Source: Methylobacterium aerolatum
GTDB taxonomy: Bacteria; Pseudomonadota; Alphaproteobacteria; Rhizobiales; Beijerinckiaceae
DNA: 64,000 bases
Assembly (NCBI RefSeq): GCF_022179085.1
Contig: NZ_BPQE01000017.1
Span: 1-64,000 of the forward strand
Reading direction: 5' to 3'
Shown here: positions 8,645 through 19,751 of the stretch, one piece after another
How positions within the stretch are numbered: position 1 is the stretch's first letter
How the letters are laid out: each line of letters begins with the position of its first letter
Translations under genes and position numbers: made by a program
The notes under the pieces: generated by a model
The model's database searches: none
What the model was told of the DNA's origin: nothing
What the model saw: only the letters and a program-made list of their open reading frames with translations

Positions 8645-8824
8645 ATGACCCTTCTGAAATGGGCCCTGATCTGCTTCGTGATCTCGCTGATCGCCGGCGG
8701 CCTCGGCTTCACCGGCATCGCGGCCGGCGCGGGCTCCCTGGCGCGCATCCTGTTCGGCCTGTTCCTCATCGTGGCGATCGTCATCGTCGTCATCGCCTTC
8801 GCCGTCGGCCAGGTCGTCTTCTGA
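8645..8824 (+). CDS. DUF1328 family small membrane protein
   Basis: A 59-residue very hydrophobic protein with two membrane helices (about residues 4-26 and 33-57) joined by a short GAGS turn: [20 protein letters not shown] at the start is the typical opening of the DUF1328/YtjA family. A good ribosome binding site (GGAGG, 8633-8637) lies seven bases before the ATG. The stop codon is five bases before the SDR gene, so the two may be co-transcribed. Members are often found among stress-response genes of alphaproteobacteria; the molecular role is not known. Confidence 0.85.
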   Translation: MTLLKWALICFVISLIAGGLGFTGIAAGAGSLARILFGLFLIVAIVIVVIAFAVGQVVF

Positions 8825-8829
8825 GCACG

Positions 8830-9684
8830 ATGCGCGGACGGGTCTGCCTCGTCACCGGCGCGACGGGCGGAATCGGCCTCGAGACGGCCCTGGGCCTCGC
8901 GCAGGCGGGTGCCCAGGTCGGCCTCATCGGGCGCGATTCCGGCCGCCTCGCGGCGGGCGCGGAGCGCATCCGCGCGGCGGTGCCGGGGGCGGAGGTCACG
9001 ACCTTCGCCGCCGACCTGTCCTCGCAGGGGGAGATCCGCCGCCTCGCCACCGAGGTCCGGCGGGCCTGCCCGCGCCTGCATGTCCTCGTGAACAACGCCG
9101 GGGCGATCTTCGACCGGCGGGAGGTCACGGCCGATGGGTTCGAGCGGACCTGGGCGCTGGACCATCTCGGCTACGTGCTGCTGACCCTCGAACTCCTCGA
9201 CACCCTGGCCGCGACGGCCCAGTCCGGCGGCAAACCCCGCATCGTCAACGTCGCCTCGGCCGCCCACTACCGCGGGCACATCGCCTTCGACGACCTCAAT
9301 GCCGAGCGCCGCTTCGCGCCGATGCGCGCCTACTCCCAGGCGAAGCTCGGCAACGTGCTGTTCACCTACGCCCTGGCCCGCCGCCTCGCCGGGCGCGGCA
9401 TCACGGCGAACTGCCTGCATCCGGGCGTCGTCAACACCGGCTTCGCCACGAACACCGGCGGCCTGTTCGGCGCCGCCTGGGGCCTCATCCGCCCCTTCCT
9501 GATCACTCCGGAGAAGGGCGCGCGGACCTCGCTGCGCGTGGCCACCGCGCCCGATCTCGACGGCATCACCGGCCGCTACTTCTCCCATGGCCAGCCGAAG
9601 ACCTCCTCCCGGGAGAGCCGCGACGAGGCGGTGCAGGAGCGCCTGTGGCGGGTCAGCCTGGAGCAGGTCGGCCACCGGGCCTGA
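8830..9684 (+). CDS. short-chain dehydrogenase/reductase, retinol-dehydrogenase-like
   Basis: NAD(P)-dependent oxidoreductase of the classical-to-extended SDR group, 284 residues. The Rossmann motif TGATGGIG is at residues 9-16, NNAGAIF follows near 90, the catalytic Ser is in VASAAHYRG near 140, and Tyr168 and Lys172 form the YxxxK pair in RAYSQAKLGN. The overall pattern (LNAER, LHPGVVNTGF) resembles the retinol dehydrogenase/WW-domain oxidoreductase-like SDRs that act on lipophilic alcohols or aldehydes. The ATG at 8830 is five bases after the DUF1328 stop. The substrate is not predictable. Confidence 0.87.
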   Translation: MRGRVCLVTGATGGIGLETALGLAQAGAQVGLIGRDSGRLAAGAERIRAAVPGAEVTTFAADLSSQGEIRRLATEVRRACPRLHVLVNNAGAIFDRREVTADGFERTWALDHLGYVLLTLELLDTLAATAQSGGKPRIVNVASAAHYRGHIAFDDLNAERRFAPMRAYSQAKLGNVLFTYALARRLAGRGITANCLHPGVVNTGFATNTGGLFGAAWGLIRPFLITPEKGARTSLRVATAPDLDGITGRYFSHGQPKTSSRESRDEAVQERLWRVSLEQVGHRA

Positions 9685-9696
9685 ATCCGCCCGTTC

Positions 9697-10026
9697 TCAG
9701 GGGGAGGGCGGCGAGGTCTCGGCCAGGAGCCAAGCCGCCGTGCCGGGATCTGCCTCGGCCACCGGCAGGGCGAGGAGGATCGGCGTGTCGTAGGGATGCT
9801 TGGCCTTCACGGCGGCGAAGAGCGCGTCCTTCAGGCCCTCGCGGCTCTTCAGGATCGCCACCACCTCGTTCGCCCGCTCGACGGCCCCCTGCCACGCGTA
9901 GACCGATTGCATCCCCGGCAGGACGTTGACGCAGGCCACGAGGCGCTCGCGCACCAGGGCCTCGCCGACGTTAACGGCGGAGGCTTGGTCGGGAAAGGTG
10001 GTGTAGACGAGGAGCGGGCGCTCCAT
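9697..10026 (-). CDS. cutA: divalent-cation tolerance protein CutA
   Basis: Small trimeric CutA1 protein, 109 residues, cytoplasmic. The ATG at 10026 begins directly at the conserved first strand (PLLVYTTFPDQ); the upstream extension is unlike the family. Conserved motifs are LVACVNVLPGMQSVYAWQG, EVVAILKSREG and KHPYDTPILLALPV. The family was linked to copper tolerance in E. coli but its true job is unsettled. The gene is convergent with the SDR gene, with only 12 bases between the stops. Confidence 0.92.
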   Translation of the reverse strand: MERPLLVYTTFPDQASAVNVGEALVRERLVACVNVLPGMQSVYAWQGAVERANEVVAILKSREGLKDALFAAVKAKHPYDTPILLALPVAEADPGTAAWLLAETSPPSP

Positions 10027-10158
10027 GCTATGCCTCCGGAGTGCGGACGGCCCTGAGTGCGGCCCCGCGACGGCCGACGTCAACCGGGCGGGTCCGCTCG
10101 ACAGTTTGGGAGCCCCCGCCGTGACCCCGCCGTTCCGGCCGAACCCGGCCTAAAGTCC

Positions 10159-10923
10159 ATGCGCAACAAGTCGATCGCCTTCGTGGCGAGCCCCACCCGG
10201 GATGCCCGCGAGGCCGCCGCCCTGCTGATGCGGCGCTACGACCATGTGCCGCCCGAGGAGGCGGACGTGGTCGTCGCCCTCGGCGGCGACGGCCTGATGC
10301 TGCAGGTCCTCCACCGCTTCATGGACGCGCCGAAGCCGATCTACGGCATGAATCGCGGCACCGTGGGCTTCCTCATGAACGAGTTCGGCGAGGACGACCT
10401 GCGCGAGCGCCTGGAGAAGGCCCACCGCAGCGTCATCCACCCGCTCCTCATGGAGGCGACGGACACAGAGGGCCGCGCCCACAAGGCGCGGGCGATCAAC
10501 GAGGTCTACCTCCTGCGCCAGACCCACCAGACGGCCAAGCTCAAGATCTCGGTGGACGGGCAGGTCCGCCTCGAACAGCTCATCGCCGACGGAGTGCTCT
10601 GCGCCACCGCCGCCGGCTCCACGGCCTACAACCTCTCCGTCGGAGGACCGATCCTGCCGCTCGACGCCAAGCTACTGGCGCTGACCCCGATCTCGGCCTT
10701 CCGGCCCCGGCGCTGGCGCGGCGCGCTGCTGCCGGACTACGCCCGCATCCACATCGAGGTGCTGGATGCCGGCCACCGGCCGGTGGCGGCGGTGGCCGAC
10801 CACACGGAGTTCCGCCGCGTCCGCACGGTGGAGACCTCCCTCGACCGCACCACGGACCTCGTGCTGCTGCACGATCCTGGGCACAGCCTGGACGAGCGGA
10901 TTCTCAGGGAGCAGTTCGGGTAG
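10159..10923 (+). CDS. nadK: NAD kinase
   Basis: Phosphorylates NAD to NADP with ATP (or polyphosphate), 254 residues, cytoplasmic. Key motifs: GGDG at residues 42-45, holding the catalytic Asp44; [14 protein letters not shown]; the NEVYLLR strand carrying the NAD-binding Asn-Glu pair; and [17 protein letters not shown], the glycine-rich substrate loop. The ATG at 10159 begins at the first Rossmann-like strand. Length and motifs match the short alphaproteobacterial enzymes. The gene is divergent from cutA. Confidence 0.93.
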   Translation: MRNKSIAFVASPTRDAREAAALLMRRYDHVPPEEADVVVALGGDGLMLQVLHRFMDAPKPIYGMNRGTVGFLMNEFGEDDLRERLEKAHRSVIHPLLMEATDTEGRAHKARAINEVYLLRQTHQTAKLKISVDGQVRLEQLIADGVLCATAAGSTAYNLSVGGPILPLDAKLLALTPISAFRPRRWRGALLPDYARIHIEVLDAGHRPVAAVADHTEFRRVRTVETSLDRTTDLVLLHDPGHSLDERILREQFG

Positions 10924-10937
10924 GTGCCGTTGCCGTC

Positions 10938-10954
10938 ACTGCGTTCGCAATGAC
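10938..10954. repeat. single arm of the CGTCATTGCGAGCG dispersed repeat
   Basis: The short gap between nadK and the next gene has one arm of the dispersed palindrome (CTGCGTTCGCAATGACG). The opposite arm is missing, so this is a remnant. Confidence 0.6.
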
Positions 10955-10964
10955 GAGCGTGAAC

Positions 10965-11603
10965 TTAGGGCCGCCGGTACACCCACACCCGCGCGGGCGG
11001 CAGGTTGAGCCACACCCGGTTCGAGGGGGCGGCGGTGTAGCTGCCGGCCTCGCACTTGGCCGGGATCGGCGGCACCACCGCGTAGGTGAACTGGATGAAC
11101 GGGGCCCCCGGCCGCATCAGGTCGTGGGCGGCGTTCAGCAGGTCGAGGCGCTGCTCCAGGGGCTTCGTGAACAGCGGCAGGCTCGACACCGCCGCCGCGC
11201 CGGGCTCGGACAGGGCCGAGGCAAGGGTGGTGCGGATGTCGTAGGCATCGCCCCGGATCACCGTAACGCCGGGGAAGCGGCGGGCGAGCAGGCGGCAAAA
11301 ATCCGGATTGAACTCCACGAGGATCAGCCGCTCGGGCGCGATGCCCCGGCGGATCAGCGCCTCCGTCACCGGGCCCGTGCCGGGCCCCAGCTCGATCACC
11401 GGCCCGCCCTGCTGCGGATCGACGTAGGACGCCATGGTGCGGGCGAGCATCTTGCCCGACGGCGTGACCGCCCCGGTGACCAGGGGCCGCTCGAACCACG
11501 AGCGCAGGAATCTCGCCTCGTCCTCCAAGGGATCGCGTCGCGGCCCGCGAATCGCGCCCTCGACTCCGGAGACCTTTGCACTGGGATGGCGCAGCGGCGG
11601 CAA
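10965..11603 (-). CDS. phospholipid N-methyltransferase, Sinorhizobium-type PmtA-like
   Basis: SAM-dependent methyltransferase of about 212 residues. Motif I is ELGPGTGPVTE (71-81), followed by LVEFNPDFCRLLARRFPG and, in the second half, LPLFTKPLEQRLDLLNAAH and GAPFIQFTYAVVPPIP, which resemble the rhizobial PmtA group that methylates phosphatidylethanolamine to phosphatidylcholine. It is also distantly like KsgA-type RNA methyltransferases, so the lipid role is not certain. The best start is a TTG at 11603; ATG codons appear only deep in the SAM domain. A second, unrelated Pmt-type gene is found at 58434. Confidence 0.75.
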   Translation of the reverse strand: MPPLRHPSAKVSGVEGAIRGPRRDPLEDEARFLRSWFERPLVTGAVTPSGKMLARTMASYVDPQQGGPVIELGPGTGPVTEALIRRGIAPERLILVEFNPDFCRLLARRFPGVTVIRGDAYDIRTTLASALSEPGAAAVSSLPLFTKPLEQRLDLLNAAHDLMRPGAPFIQFTYAVVPPIPAKCEAGSYTAAPSNRVWLNLPPARVWVYRRP

Positions 11604-11752
11604 GTCCTGGATTCCCGATGCCGTGGAGAAAAGAATCGTGAGACGACGAAACGTTCTTATCGCTCCGCCTGGGCGCCGCCTAGGGTGCGGATGCCACGTT
11701 TCGCAGGTGCGAAAGTCGGCTCATCCCACCCCATGGCGAGGCCTCGGCCGGG

Positions 11753-12901
11753 TCACGCCTTGGCGGCGCCCCCAAAGAACTCGCGAACCTTGGAAAAGAA
11801 CCCGGCCGATTCCGGATGATTTTCCGGCGAGGCCGACTGATCGAACTCCAGGAGCAGCTCGCGCTGCCGCTTGGTGAGGCTCTGGGGGGTCTCGACGAAG
11901 ACCTGGATGTAGAGGTCGCCGACCTCCCGCGAGCGCAGCACCGGCATCCCCTTGCCCTTGATGCGGAACTGCTTGGCGGTCTGGGTGCCCGCCGGGATGC
12001 GCACCTGGGTCTGGGAGCCGTCGATCACCGGCACGGTGATCTCGCCCGAGAGGGCGGCCGTCACCATCGAGATCGGCACGCGGCAGAACAGGTCGGCCCC
12101 GTCGCGCTGGAAGAACTCGTGCGGCTTGATCGACAGGAAGACGTAGAGATCGCCCGAGGGACCGCCCCGCAGGCCGCTCTCGCCCTCGCCCGCCAAGCGG
12201 ATGCGCAGGCCGTCATCGACGCCCGCCGGCACGTTGATCGACAGGGTGCGCTCGCGGTTGACCCGACCTGCGCCCTGGCAGCTCGGGCAGGGATCGTCCA
12301 CGATCTCGCCCCGGCCGTGGCAGTTCGGGCAGGTCCGCTCGATGGCGAAGAACCCCTGGGCCGCGCGCACCCGGCCGTAGCCGCCGCAGGTGCCGCAGGT
12401 CCGGGGCTTGGAGCCCGCCTTGGCGCCGCTGCCCGAGCAGGTCTCGCAGGTGATCGAGGTCGGGATCTTGATGGTCTCGGCCTTGCCGGTGAAGGCCTCT
12501 TCCAGGGAGATTTCCAGGTTGTAACGCAGGTCGGCGCCGCGCTCGCGACCCGGCGCGCCGCCCCGGCGCCCGCTGCCCGGCCCGCCGCCCCGGCCGTCGC
12601 CGAAGAAGTTGTCGAAGATGTCCGACATGAAGTCGCCGAACTCGTTGCCGAAGCCCGGCCCGCCCCCGCCGCCCTGGCTGAAGGCGGCATGGCCGAACCG
12701 GTCGTAGGCGGCGCGCTTCTGCCCGTCGGAGAGGCACTGATAGGCCTCGTTGATCTCCTTGAACTTGATCTCGGCTTCCTTGTCGCCGGGATTGCGGTCG
12801 GGGTGGTACGACATCGCAAGCTTGCGGAAGGCGGTCTTCATCTCGCCGTCCGACGCCGTCTTCGCGACCCCCAGAACCTCGTAGTAGTCCCGCTTCGACA
12901 T
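11753..12901 (-). CDS. dnaJ: chaperone protein DnaJ
   Basis: Co-chaperone that delivers clients to DnaK and stimulates its ATPase, 382 residues. Domains in order: J domain with HPD in YHPDRNPGD (residues 33-35), a Gly/Phe-rich linker (about 75-120), four CxxCxGxG zinc motifs (about 150-215), and the C-terminal client-binding domains. It lies downstream of dnaK on the same strand, 333 bases away, with a hairpin and a repeat between them that may lower its expression relative to dnaK. Confidence 0.97.
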   Translation of the reverse strand: MSKRDYYEVLGVAKTASDGEMKTAFRKLAMSYHPDRNPGDKEAEIKFKEINEAYQCLSDGQKRAAYDRFGHAAFSQGGGGGPGFGNEFGDFMSDIFDNFFGDGRGGGPGSGRRGGAPGRERGADLRYNLEISLEEAFTGKAETIKIPTSITCETCSGSGAKAGSKPRTCGTCGGYGRVRAAQGFFAIERTCPNCHGRGEIVDDPCPSCQGAGRVNRERTLSINVPAGVDDGLRIRLAGEGESGLRGGPSGDLYVFLSIKPHEFFQRDGADLFCRVPISMVTAALSGEITVPVIDGSQTQVRIPAGTQTAKQFRIKGKGMPVLRSREVGDLYIQVFVETPQSLTKRQRELLLEFDQSASPENHPESAGFFSKVREFFGGAAKA

Positions 12902-12965
12902 CCCGTTCCGTCTCCGGACAATTCCAAGCGCGACCTCACGGCGTGGCCGGCGAGATCGCGCGCCC

Positions 12966-13058
12966 CGTCATGGCGAGCGCAGCGAAGCGATCCAGGGTCG
13001 CGCCAAGGCGTCGGTCCGTTCCGCTGCCCTGGGTTGCTTCGCTGCGCTCGCAATGACG
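12966..13058. repeat. dispersed palindromic repeat in dnaK-dnaJ spacer
   Basis: Left arm CGTCATGGCGAGCGCAGCGA and on to CCAGGG (12966-12997) pairs with the right arm CCCTGGGTTGC...CGCAATGACG (13027-13058) around a 29-base variable centre. This is one of at least six full copies of this element in the window. In the 333-base gap 12902-13234 the only other feature is the hairpin at 13187-13210. Confidence 0.85.
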
Positions 13059-13186
13059 GCGAGGGTCTCGTGCGCTTCTTCCAACCGGCCCGGTCCGACA
13101 CTCGCAGGAGGTCTTGGGCGGACGAAGCGGCGCCTGAGCCTGTCCCTCACTGCTGTACCCTCGCACGGGGCCACCGCAAGCGACGG

Positions 13187-13210
13187 CGGGGCCGGATCGC
13201 TCCGGCCCCG
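13187..13210 (-). terminator. strong hairpin after dnaK (partial terminator or processing signal)
   Basis: A 10-bp perfect stem (CGGGGCCGGA/TCCGGCCCCG) with a TCGC/GCGA tetraloop starts 24 bases after the dnaK stop. No T run follows. It probably stabilises the dnaK 3' end or attenuates read-through to dnaJ. Confidence 0.6.
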
Positions 13211-13234
13211 CACGATTTCAGACGAGCGTGGCGA

Positions 13235-15154
<1,920 letters not shown>

Positions 15155-15329
15155 GGTGGGATCCCTCTTCTGTCGCGTTCAAGCAGACCGCCGAGCCCCG
15201 GAGCAGCTCGGCCCATGGCATTTCAGAACTCGCGATGGAGACTGACGCGTGAGATGTGAGAACGGGATCCGGGCCGGATCAAGGGCCGAGGACGGACGAG
15301 ATCCGGCGGATAATCCCGCGTCGATCGCG

Positions 15330-15358
15330 ATATAAGAAGCGGCGCGCGGCCCCGCAAG
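15330..15358 (-). promoter_or_regulatory. candidate RpoH-type heat-shock promoter of dnaK
   Basis: On the minus strand CTTG (15358-15355) is followed after 18 bases by CTTATAT (15336-15330), resembling the alphaproteobacterial heat-shock pattern CTTG...CYTATNT. It lies about 175 bases before the dnaK ATG. No CIRCE repeat is present. The remaining part of the 405-base gap 15155-15559 shows no gene. Confidence 0.4.
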
Positions 15359-15559
15359 AAGCCTCCTCCGAACGGAGTGGCGATGGCTGCATCCCGTTCT
15401 CGCGGCTCGCCAATTTCAACCCTGCCGCAGCCTTCGGCTGGTTCTTGGCCGCATTTTGTTGCTTCGCTGCCACGTCAGCGCCACCGATCGCGTGTTAACC
15501 GTGGCGCAAGGGATCGTGATCGGCCCCCGCGAGACAAGAACCATAAGAGCCGCCCGCCC

Positions 15560-16555
15560 GTGAGACCGACACGCTCGATCCGCCTCCTGCCCCTCGCCGC
15601 CCTCGCCGCCGCCCTCGCGATGCCGGCCGGTCCGGCGCAGGCGCAGAACTTCCTCGAGCGTCTCTTCGGCATCAAGCCGGAGCGGCCCCCCGTGCCGCAG
15701 CTCCGGCCGTCGGATGGCGGGCCGGTGCCCGGGCCCGGCCAGTCCGAGGACGCGGTTCCCGGCCAGCCCGCCCCCGAGATGCGCCCGCCGCCCGTGCCGC
15801 GGGGACCCGTGGTCCTCAAGGCACCGGCCGAGGACAGCGTGATCGGGCAGGACCTCCAGCGCAACGGCATGGGCGGCAGCCTGAGGCTCGAGCGAGCCGC
15901 GGGCGGCGTCGCGGCGACGATCACCCTGCCGGGCACCAAGATCTCGCAACCGACCGAATCCTGTACCGTCAAGCTCGGGGGCGGCAAGCCCGTCCCCTTC
16001 ACCTCCGCCGGCAGGCCCGAGGGCGTGCCGCGCTACGAGGCGCCCACCGCCGAGTGCCCCCTGCGCCTCGACGTCACCGAGGGCGCGGTGCTGGCGACGA
16101 CCCTCGAAGGCGGCGCGACCTGCACCTTCACCGCCGCCGACTGCGCGACGACCCCCGTCGGGATGTGGGGGCCGGCCCCGGCCAGCCTCACCCCGCGCGC
16201 GGGTGAGTTCGACACCGCGCGGGGCGTCGCCGACAAGGCGGTGCGGGACAATTACAAGCTCATGACCCAGCGGGCGCGCTCCGAGGACGTGCGCCCGATC
16301 GTGGCCGAGCAGGCGGCCTTCTCGGCGGATCGGGAGCAGTTCTGCCGGGCCTATGCCCGGGAGGGCGTCCACGGCTTCTGCCACCTCCGCTACACGGAGA
16401 ACCGCGCCCTGGCGCTGGCCACCCGCCTCGGCGCGAACACCGCGGCGCCCACCGCCGCGACGGCAGTAGCGCCGCGCCGGGCGCCCCGCCCGAGGCCCGC
16501 GGTGGAGGGGCTGAACCCGGATGCGGGGGCGGGCTTCGGGGCGGACCCGGAGTAG
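15560..16555 (+). CDS. secreted protein with LprI/DUF1311-like C-terminal domain
   Basis: Exported protein of about 331 residues. The GTG at 15560 directly precedes a signal peptide (cleavage PAQA-QN near residue 28). A proline-rich stretch (about 40-90) is followed by a middle domain with cysteines (ESCTVKLGGGKP, AECPLRLD, ATCTFTAADC). The C-terminal region RDNYKLM...EQAAFSADREQFC...GFCHLRYTENRALAL has the helical cysteine spacing of the lysozyme-inhibitor LprI family. The last 30 residues are low-complexity. No partner gene is evident; it is divergent from dnaK. The LprI link is by pattern only. Confidence 0.6.
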   Translation: MRPTRSIRLLPLAALAAALAMPAGPAQAQNFLERLFGIKPERPPVPQLRPSDGGPVPGPGQSEDAVPGQPAPEMRPPPVPRGPVVLKAPAEDSVIGQDLQRNGMGGSLRLERAAGGVAATITLPGTKISQPTESCTVKLGGGKPVPFTSAGRPEGVPRYEAPTAECPLRLDVTEGAVLATTLEGGATCTFTAADCATTPVGMWGPAPASLTPRAGEFDTARGVADKAVRDNYKLMTQRARSEDVRPIVAEQAAFSADREQFCRAYAREGVHGFCHLRYTENRALALATRLGANTAAPTAATAVAPRRAPRPRPAVEGLNPDAGAGFGADPE

Positions 16556-16915
16556 GATCGGCTGCCGCCTTCACCATCCTTGCGACGAGGGCGCGGATCT
16601 CATTCCCGCGAGCCGGGCCGGGACGCCGGATCGTGTCCCACCCTCCCCCTCGGAGCCTGACCGGGACACCGCCCGCTCCCACCCGACATCCCCATCCTGA
16701 GAATCTGGCCGTCGAGGTCCTGGCGGCTCATGAAGCCCGCCGCGTCATTGCGAGCGTAGCGAAGCAATCCAGGGCAGCGCGCCGACTCCGAACGTGGCGT
16801 ATCCCTGGATTGCTTCGCTACCCTCGCAATGACGGAAATGGGCGACGACCTTTCCGGCCAGACACTCAGGATGAGCTCCCGGTGGAGAGACGAGGCGACT
16901 GCCCGGTCAGGTCCC
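16556..16915. other. 360-base convergent gap filled with nested repeats
   Basis: Between the LprI-like gene and yqgE (convergent) an outer pair of arms, CATCCTGAGAATCTGGCCG (from 16692) and CCGGCCAGACACTCAGGATG (to about 16873), encloses the dispersed palindrome at 16743-16834. No gene is seen. Confidence 0.6.
16743..16834. repeat. dispersed palindromic repeat
   Basis: Near-perfect copy: left arm CGTCATTGCGAGCGTAGCGA...CCAGGG and right arm CCCTGGATTGCTTCGCTACC...CAATGACG, with a 28-base centre that is itself partly self-complementary. Confidence 0.85.
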
Positions 16916-17536
16916 TCACGCCCGCCCGACGCTCGCCGAGAGCATGGCCGGATCGATCCCGTTGCCGCGCAGGGTGCGCTCGTACTTGGACTCGAGGTCG
17001 GCGTTGAAGATCAGGCTCGGATCCGCCTGGCAGTTGAGCCAGCCGTTGGCCATGATCTCGCTCTCGAGCTGCCCCGCCTGCCAGCCGGCATAGCCCAGGG
17101 CCAGCACCGCGTTCGCCGGCCCCTCGCCGCTGGCGATGGCGCGCAGGATCTCGACGGTGGCGGTGAGGCAGATCCCGTCATCGATGATGAGGGTCGATTG
17201 GGCGATGTGGAAGTCGTCCGAGTGGAGCACGAAGCCCCGCCGCCCCTCGACGGGGCCGCCCATCAGCACGGGCATGTGGCCGACGCGCTCGCGCAGGCGG
17301 ATGGCGTCGGCCTCCGGCGCCACGTCGAGCTGCACCAACAGGTCCGGCATGCTGATGTCGGTGGCGGCTTTGTTGACGATGATGCCCATCGCCCCGTCGG
17401 CGGAGTGGGCGCAGATGTAGATCACCGACCGGGCGAAGCGCTCGTCCGCCATGCCGGGCATCGCGACAAGGAACTGTCCGTCGAGGAAGTGGGTGCCGGA
17501 GAGCGCGGTCTGCCGGGCGGGGCGGGAGGTCGGCAT
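16916..17536 (-). CDS. yqgE: YqgE/AlgH family protein (UPF0301)
   Basis: Conserved cytoplasmic protein of 206 residues. The ATG at 17536 begins just before [40 protein letters not shown], the family's N-terminal block; [15 protein letters not shown] and [16 protein letters not shown] follow, both diagnostic. The biochemical function is unknown; some homologues affect alginate gene expression. Longer frames toward 17689 overlap the region upstream of the peroxiredoxin gene and look unlike the family. Confidence 0.92.
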   Translation of the reverse strand: MPTSRPARQTALSGTHFLDGQFLVAMPGMADERFARSVIYICAHSADGAMGIIVNKAATDISMPDLLVQLDVAPEADAIRLRERVGHMPVLMGGPVEGRRGFVLHSDDFHIAQSTLIIDDGICLTATVEILRAIASGEGPANAVLALGYAGWQAGQLESEIMANGWLNCQADPSLIFNADLESKYERTLRGNGIDPAMLSASVGRA

Positions 17537-17705
17537 GGTCCCATGCTGGCCCCGCGCCCTGCCGTTGTCCAGCGGGCAAAATGGCGGCGCCCCGCCGAAC
17601 GTCACCGGGAGGATGGGCGGCCCCGCCTCGACAGTCCCGGCGTGCCACGCTAGGTCACCCCCCGACCCCGCGGGGATGCCCCGCCCCACCGGAGAGACTC
17701 GAACG

Positions 17706-18185
17706 ATGATCCAGGTTGGCGACCACCTGCCTCAGGCGACCTTCCGGGTGATCGGCCCCGAAGGTCCGATGGCCCGCACCACGGACGACGTGTTCAAGGG
17801 CCGCAAGGTCGTCCTCATCGGCGTGCCGGGCGCCTTCACCCCGAGCTGCCACCGCAACCACCTGCCGGGCTTCGTCCAGAACCGGGAGCAGATCCTGTCG
17901 AAGGGCATCGATGCCATCGCCGTCACCAGCGTGAACGACGTGTTCGTCCTCGACGCGTGGCAGAAGGCGAGCGCCGCCGAGGGCATCGAGTTCCTGGCCG
18001 ATGGCAACGCCGACTTCGCCAAGGCCATCGGCCTCGACATGGACGGTACGGGCTTCGGCCTCGGCACCCGCTCGAAGCGCTACGCGATGGTGGTCGAAGA
18101 CGGCGTGGTGCGCGTCCTCAACGTGGAGGAATCGCCCTCCAAGGCCGAGGCGTCCGGCGCCGAGGCGATCCTGAAGGTGCTCTGA
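17706..18185 (+). CDS. peroxiredoxin, Prx5 type
   Basis: Thiol peroxidase that reduces hydrogen peroxide and alkyl peroxides, 159 residues. The active-site motif PGAFTPSCH has the peroxidatic Cys48; [17 protein letters not shown] and [14 protein letters not shown] are typical of the AhpC/TSA Prx5 (peroxiredoxin-5) group, usually recycled by glutathione or glutaredoxin. No glutaredoxin domain is fused. The ATG at 17706 is about 170 bases from the divergent yqgE start. Confidence 0.93.
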   Translation: MIQVGDHLPQATFRVIGPEGPMARTTDDVFKGRKVVLIGVPGAFTPSCHRNHLPGFVQNREQILSKGIDAIAVTSVNDVFVLDAWQKASAAEGIEFLADGNADFAKAIGLDMDGTGFGLGTRSKRYAMVVEDGVVRVLNVEESPSKAEASGAEAILKVL

Positions 18186-18300
18186 CCCGCCCGCCGGGGA
18201 TACGCTCCGGCGAGGAGGGGGGCTACCGGTTCGGCCCTCGTGAGGCCACGTTCTGCGGGCTAGGGCTCCGCCCGAGCCCGCCGCCGGCCTCCGAGGACCC

Positions 18301-18942
18301 ATGGCCTTCCTGCACGACCTGCCGATCGCCGACCTGATCGCGAATTACGGCTACATCGCCATCTTCGTGATCATCGCGCTTGAGAGCGCCGGGGTGCCGT
18401 GCCCCGGCGAGACGGTGCTGATCTCCTCGGCGGTCTATGCCGGCAGTACCGGCAACCTCGACATCGCCGGGGTGATCGCGGCGGCGGCCGCCGCCGCCAT
18501 CCTTGGCGACAACGTCGGCTACTGGGCCGGGCGGAGGTGGGGGATGCCCCTCCTGCTGCGCTACGGCCATCTGATCGCCCTCGATCACGGCCGCCTCAAG
18601 CTCGGGCAGTACCTGTTCCGGAAGCATGGCGGGAAGATCGTGTTCTTCGGCCGCTTCACTGCGATGCTGCGGGCCTACGCGGCCGTGCTCGCCGGGGTGA
18701 ACCGCCTCGACGCCCGCCGCTTCTTCGCCTTCAACGCGCTGGGCGGCATCGTCTGGGCGGCGAGCATGGGGCTCGGCTCCTACTATTGCGGCCGCTCCAT
18801 CGAGACGGTGGCGGGCCCCCTCGGCCTCGGCCTCCTCGCCCTGGTGATCGTGGGCGGCATCGCCCTGTGGCTGTTCGTGCGCCGCCACGAGGCCCGGCTG
18901 CTGACCAAGGCGGAGACGGCGATCCCGGGGCCGTTGGCCTGA
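18301..18942 (+). CDS. DedA family membrane protein
   Basis: Inner-membrane protein of 213 residues with about five hydrophobic segments. It has the DedA/SNARE-associated core: ESAGVPCPGETVLISSAVYAG near 30-50, DNVGYWAGRRWG, and FFGRFTAMLRAYAAVLAGVNRL with the functional arginines. DedA proteins help membrane homeostasis and some are undecaprenyl-phosphate or phospholipid flippases. A related TVP38 protein is encoded at 59084. Confidence 0.9.
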   Translation: MAFLHDLPIADLIANYGYIAIFVIIALESAGVPCPGETVLISSAVYAGSTGNLDIAGVIAAAAAAAILGDNVGYWAGRRWGMPLLLRYGHLIALDHGRLKLGQYLFRKHGGKIVFFGRFTAMLRAYAAVLAGVNRLDARRFFAFNALGGIVWAASMGLGSYYCGRSIETVAGPLGLGLLALVIVGGIALWLFVRRHEARLLTKAETAIPGPLA

Positions 18943-18953
18943 GGCCGTCCGCC

Positions 18954-19751
18954 TCACACCTCCAACTCCTCCAGATCGTCGTGGTGCAACAGCAGTACCC
19001 CCGTCGCTGCCGCGAGACGGCGGGCGGCGGGGGTGAAGCCGGCGTTCGAGACCACCGCCGCGCGGTCGCCGGACCAGTAGGGGAGGGCGGCGGCCGCCTC
19101 CTGTACCGCCGCGTTGCCGACCGGGCGGCCCAGGCGCTTGCACTGGACGACGAGGCGGACCCCGTCGCGGATGGCGAGGACGTCCGCGCCCTGGTCGCCA
19201 CTCGCCGGGGTGCGGTGGGTGCGCCAGCCCGCGCGGCTCAGGCGTTCGGCGCAGAAGCGCTCGTAGTCGATGCCGTCTTCCGGCGCCTCGTCCTCGTCGG
19301 GCAGGTCCACCTCCGCCGCCACGGCCTCGACGATCGCCAAGAGGCGCGGCCGCTCGCGCGCCAGCAGGTTGGCGTGGCGCGGGCCGAGGCGCGGCAGCAC
19401 CGTGCGGTCGAGGAAGTAGGCGCATTCCCGCTGCCAGCCGTCGTCGATCAGGGTGCCGTAGGCATCCTCGAACCGCTCCTGGCGGCGGCGCAGGGCCAGG
19501 GTCTCGGCGTGGCGGCGGGCGATCCGGCGGACGCGGGCGCGCAGGCGGCGCGGCCGGTCGAGGTGGCGGGCCAGGACGGCGAGGAGGGCGAGGCCGGTCC
19601 CCGCGAAGGCCATGGGCCCGTACCAGAAGGCCAGGGCGCTGCCCGTCGTGCCCGTCCAGAACAGGCGGGCAACGAGGTTCGGCGAACGGGCCGCCTCCCC
19701 GTCGGAGGCGGGAGCGGCGGACGGCCCGCGGCGCGCGGACGGGATCGACAT
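18954..19751 (-). CDS. membrane-anchored Mrr-type restriction-endonuclease-like protein
   Basis: About 265 residues. A hydrophobic segment near residues 38-60 (ALAFWYGPMAFAGTGLALLAVLA) is followed by a basic helix-rich region and, at 160-265, a PD-(D/E)xK fold of the Mrr_cat type: YERFCAERLSRAGWRTHRT, GDQGADVLA with Asp190, and VVQCKR with Gln203 and Lys205. The ATG at 19751 follows a GAAAGG ribosome binding site. No methylase or specificity gene lies nearby, so it is not a standard restriction-modification unit. It is convergent with dedA (12 bases apart) and divergent from the Pat-like gene. Substrate DNA is unknown. Confidence 0.78.
   Translation of the reverse strand: MSIPSARRGPSAAPASDGEAARSPNLVARLFWTGTTGSALAFWYGPMAFAGTGLALLAVLARHLDRPRRLRARVRRIARRHAETLALRRRQERFEDAYGTLIDDGWQRECAYFLDRTVLPRLGPRHANLLARERPRLLAIVEAVAAEVDLPDEDEAPEDGIDYERFCAERLSRAGWRTHRTPASGDQGADVLAIRDGVRLVVQCKRLGRPVGNAAVQEAAAALPYWSGDRAAVVSNAGFTPAARRLAAATGVLLLHHDDLEELEV

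Noticed and set aside
15155-15559. A CIRCE element before dnaK
   Set aside because: The TTAGCACTC-N9-GAGTGCTAA repeat is absent; only a heat-shock sigma-type promoter pattern was found.
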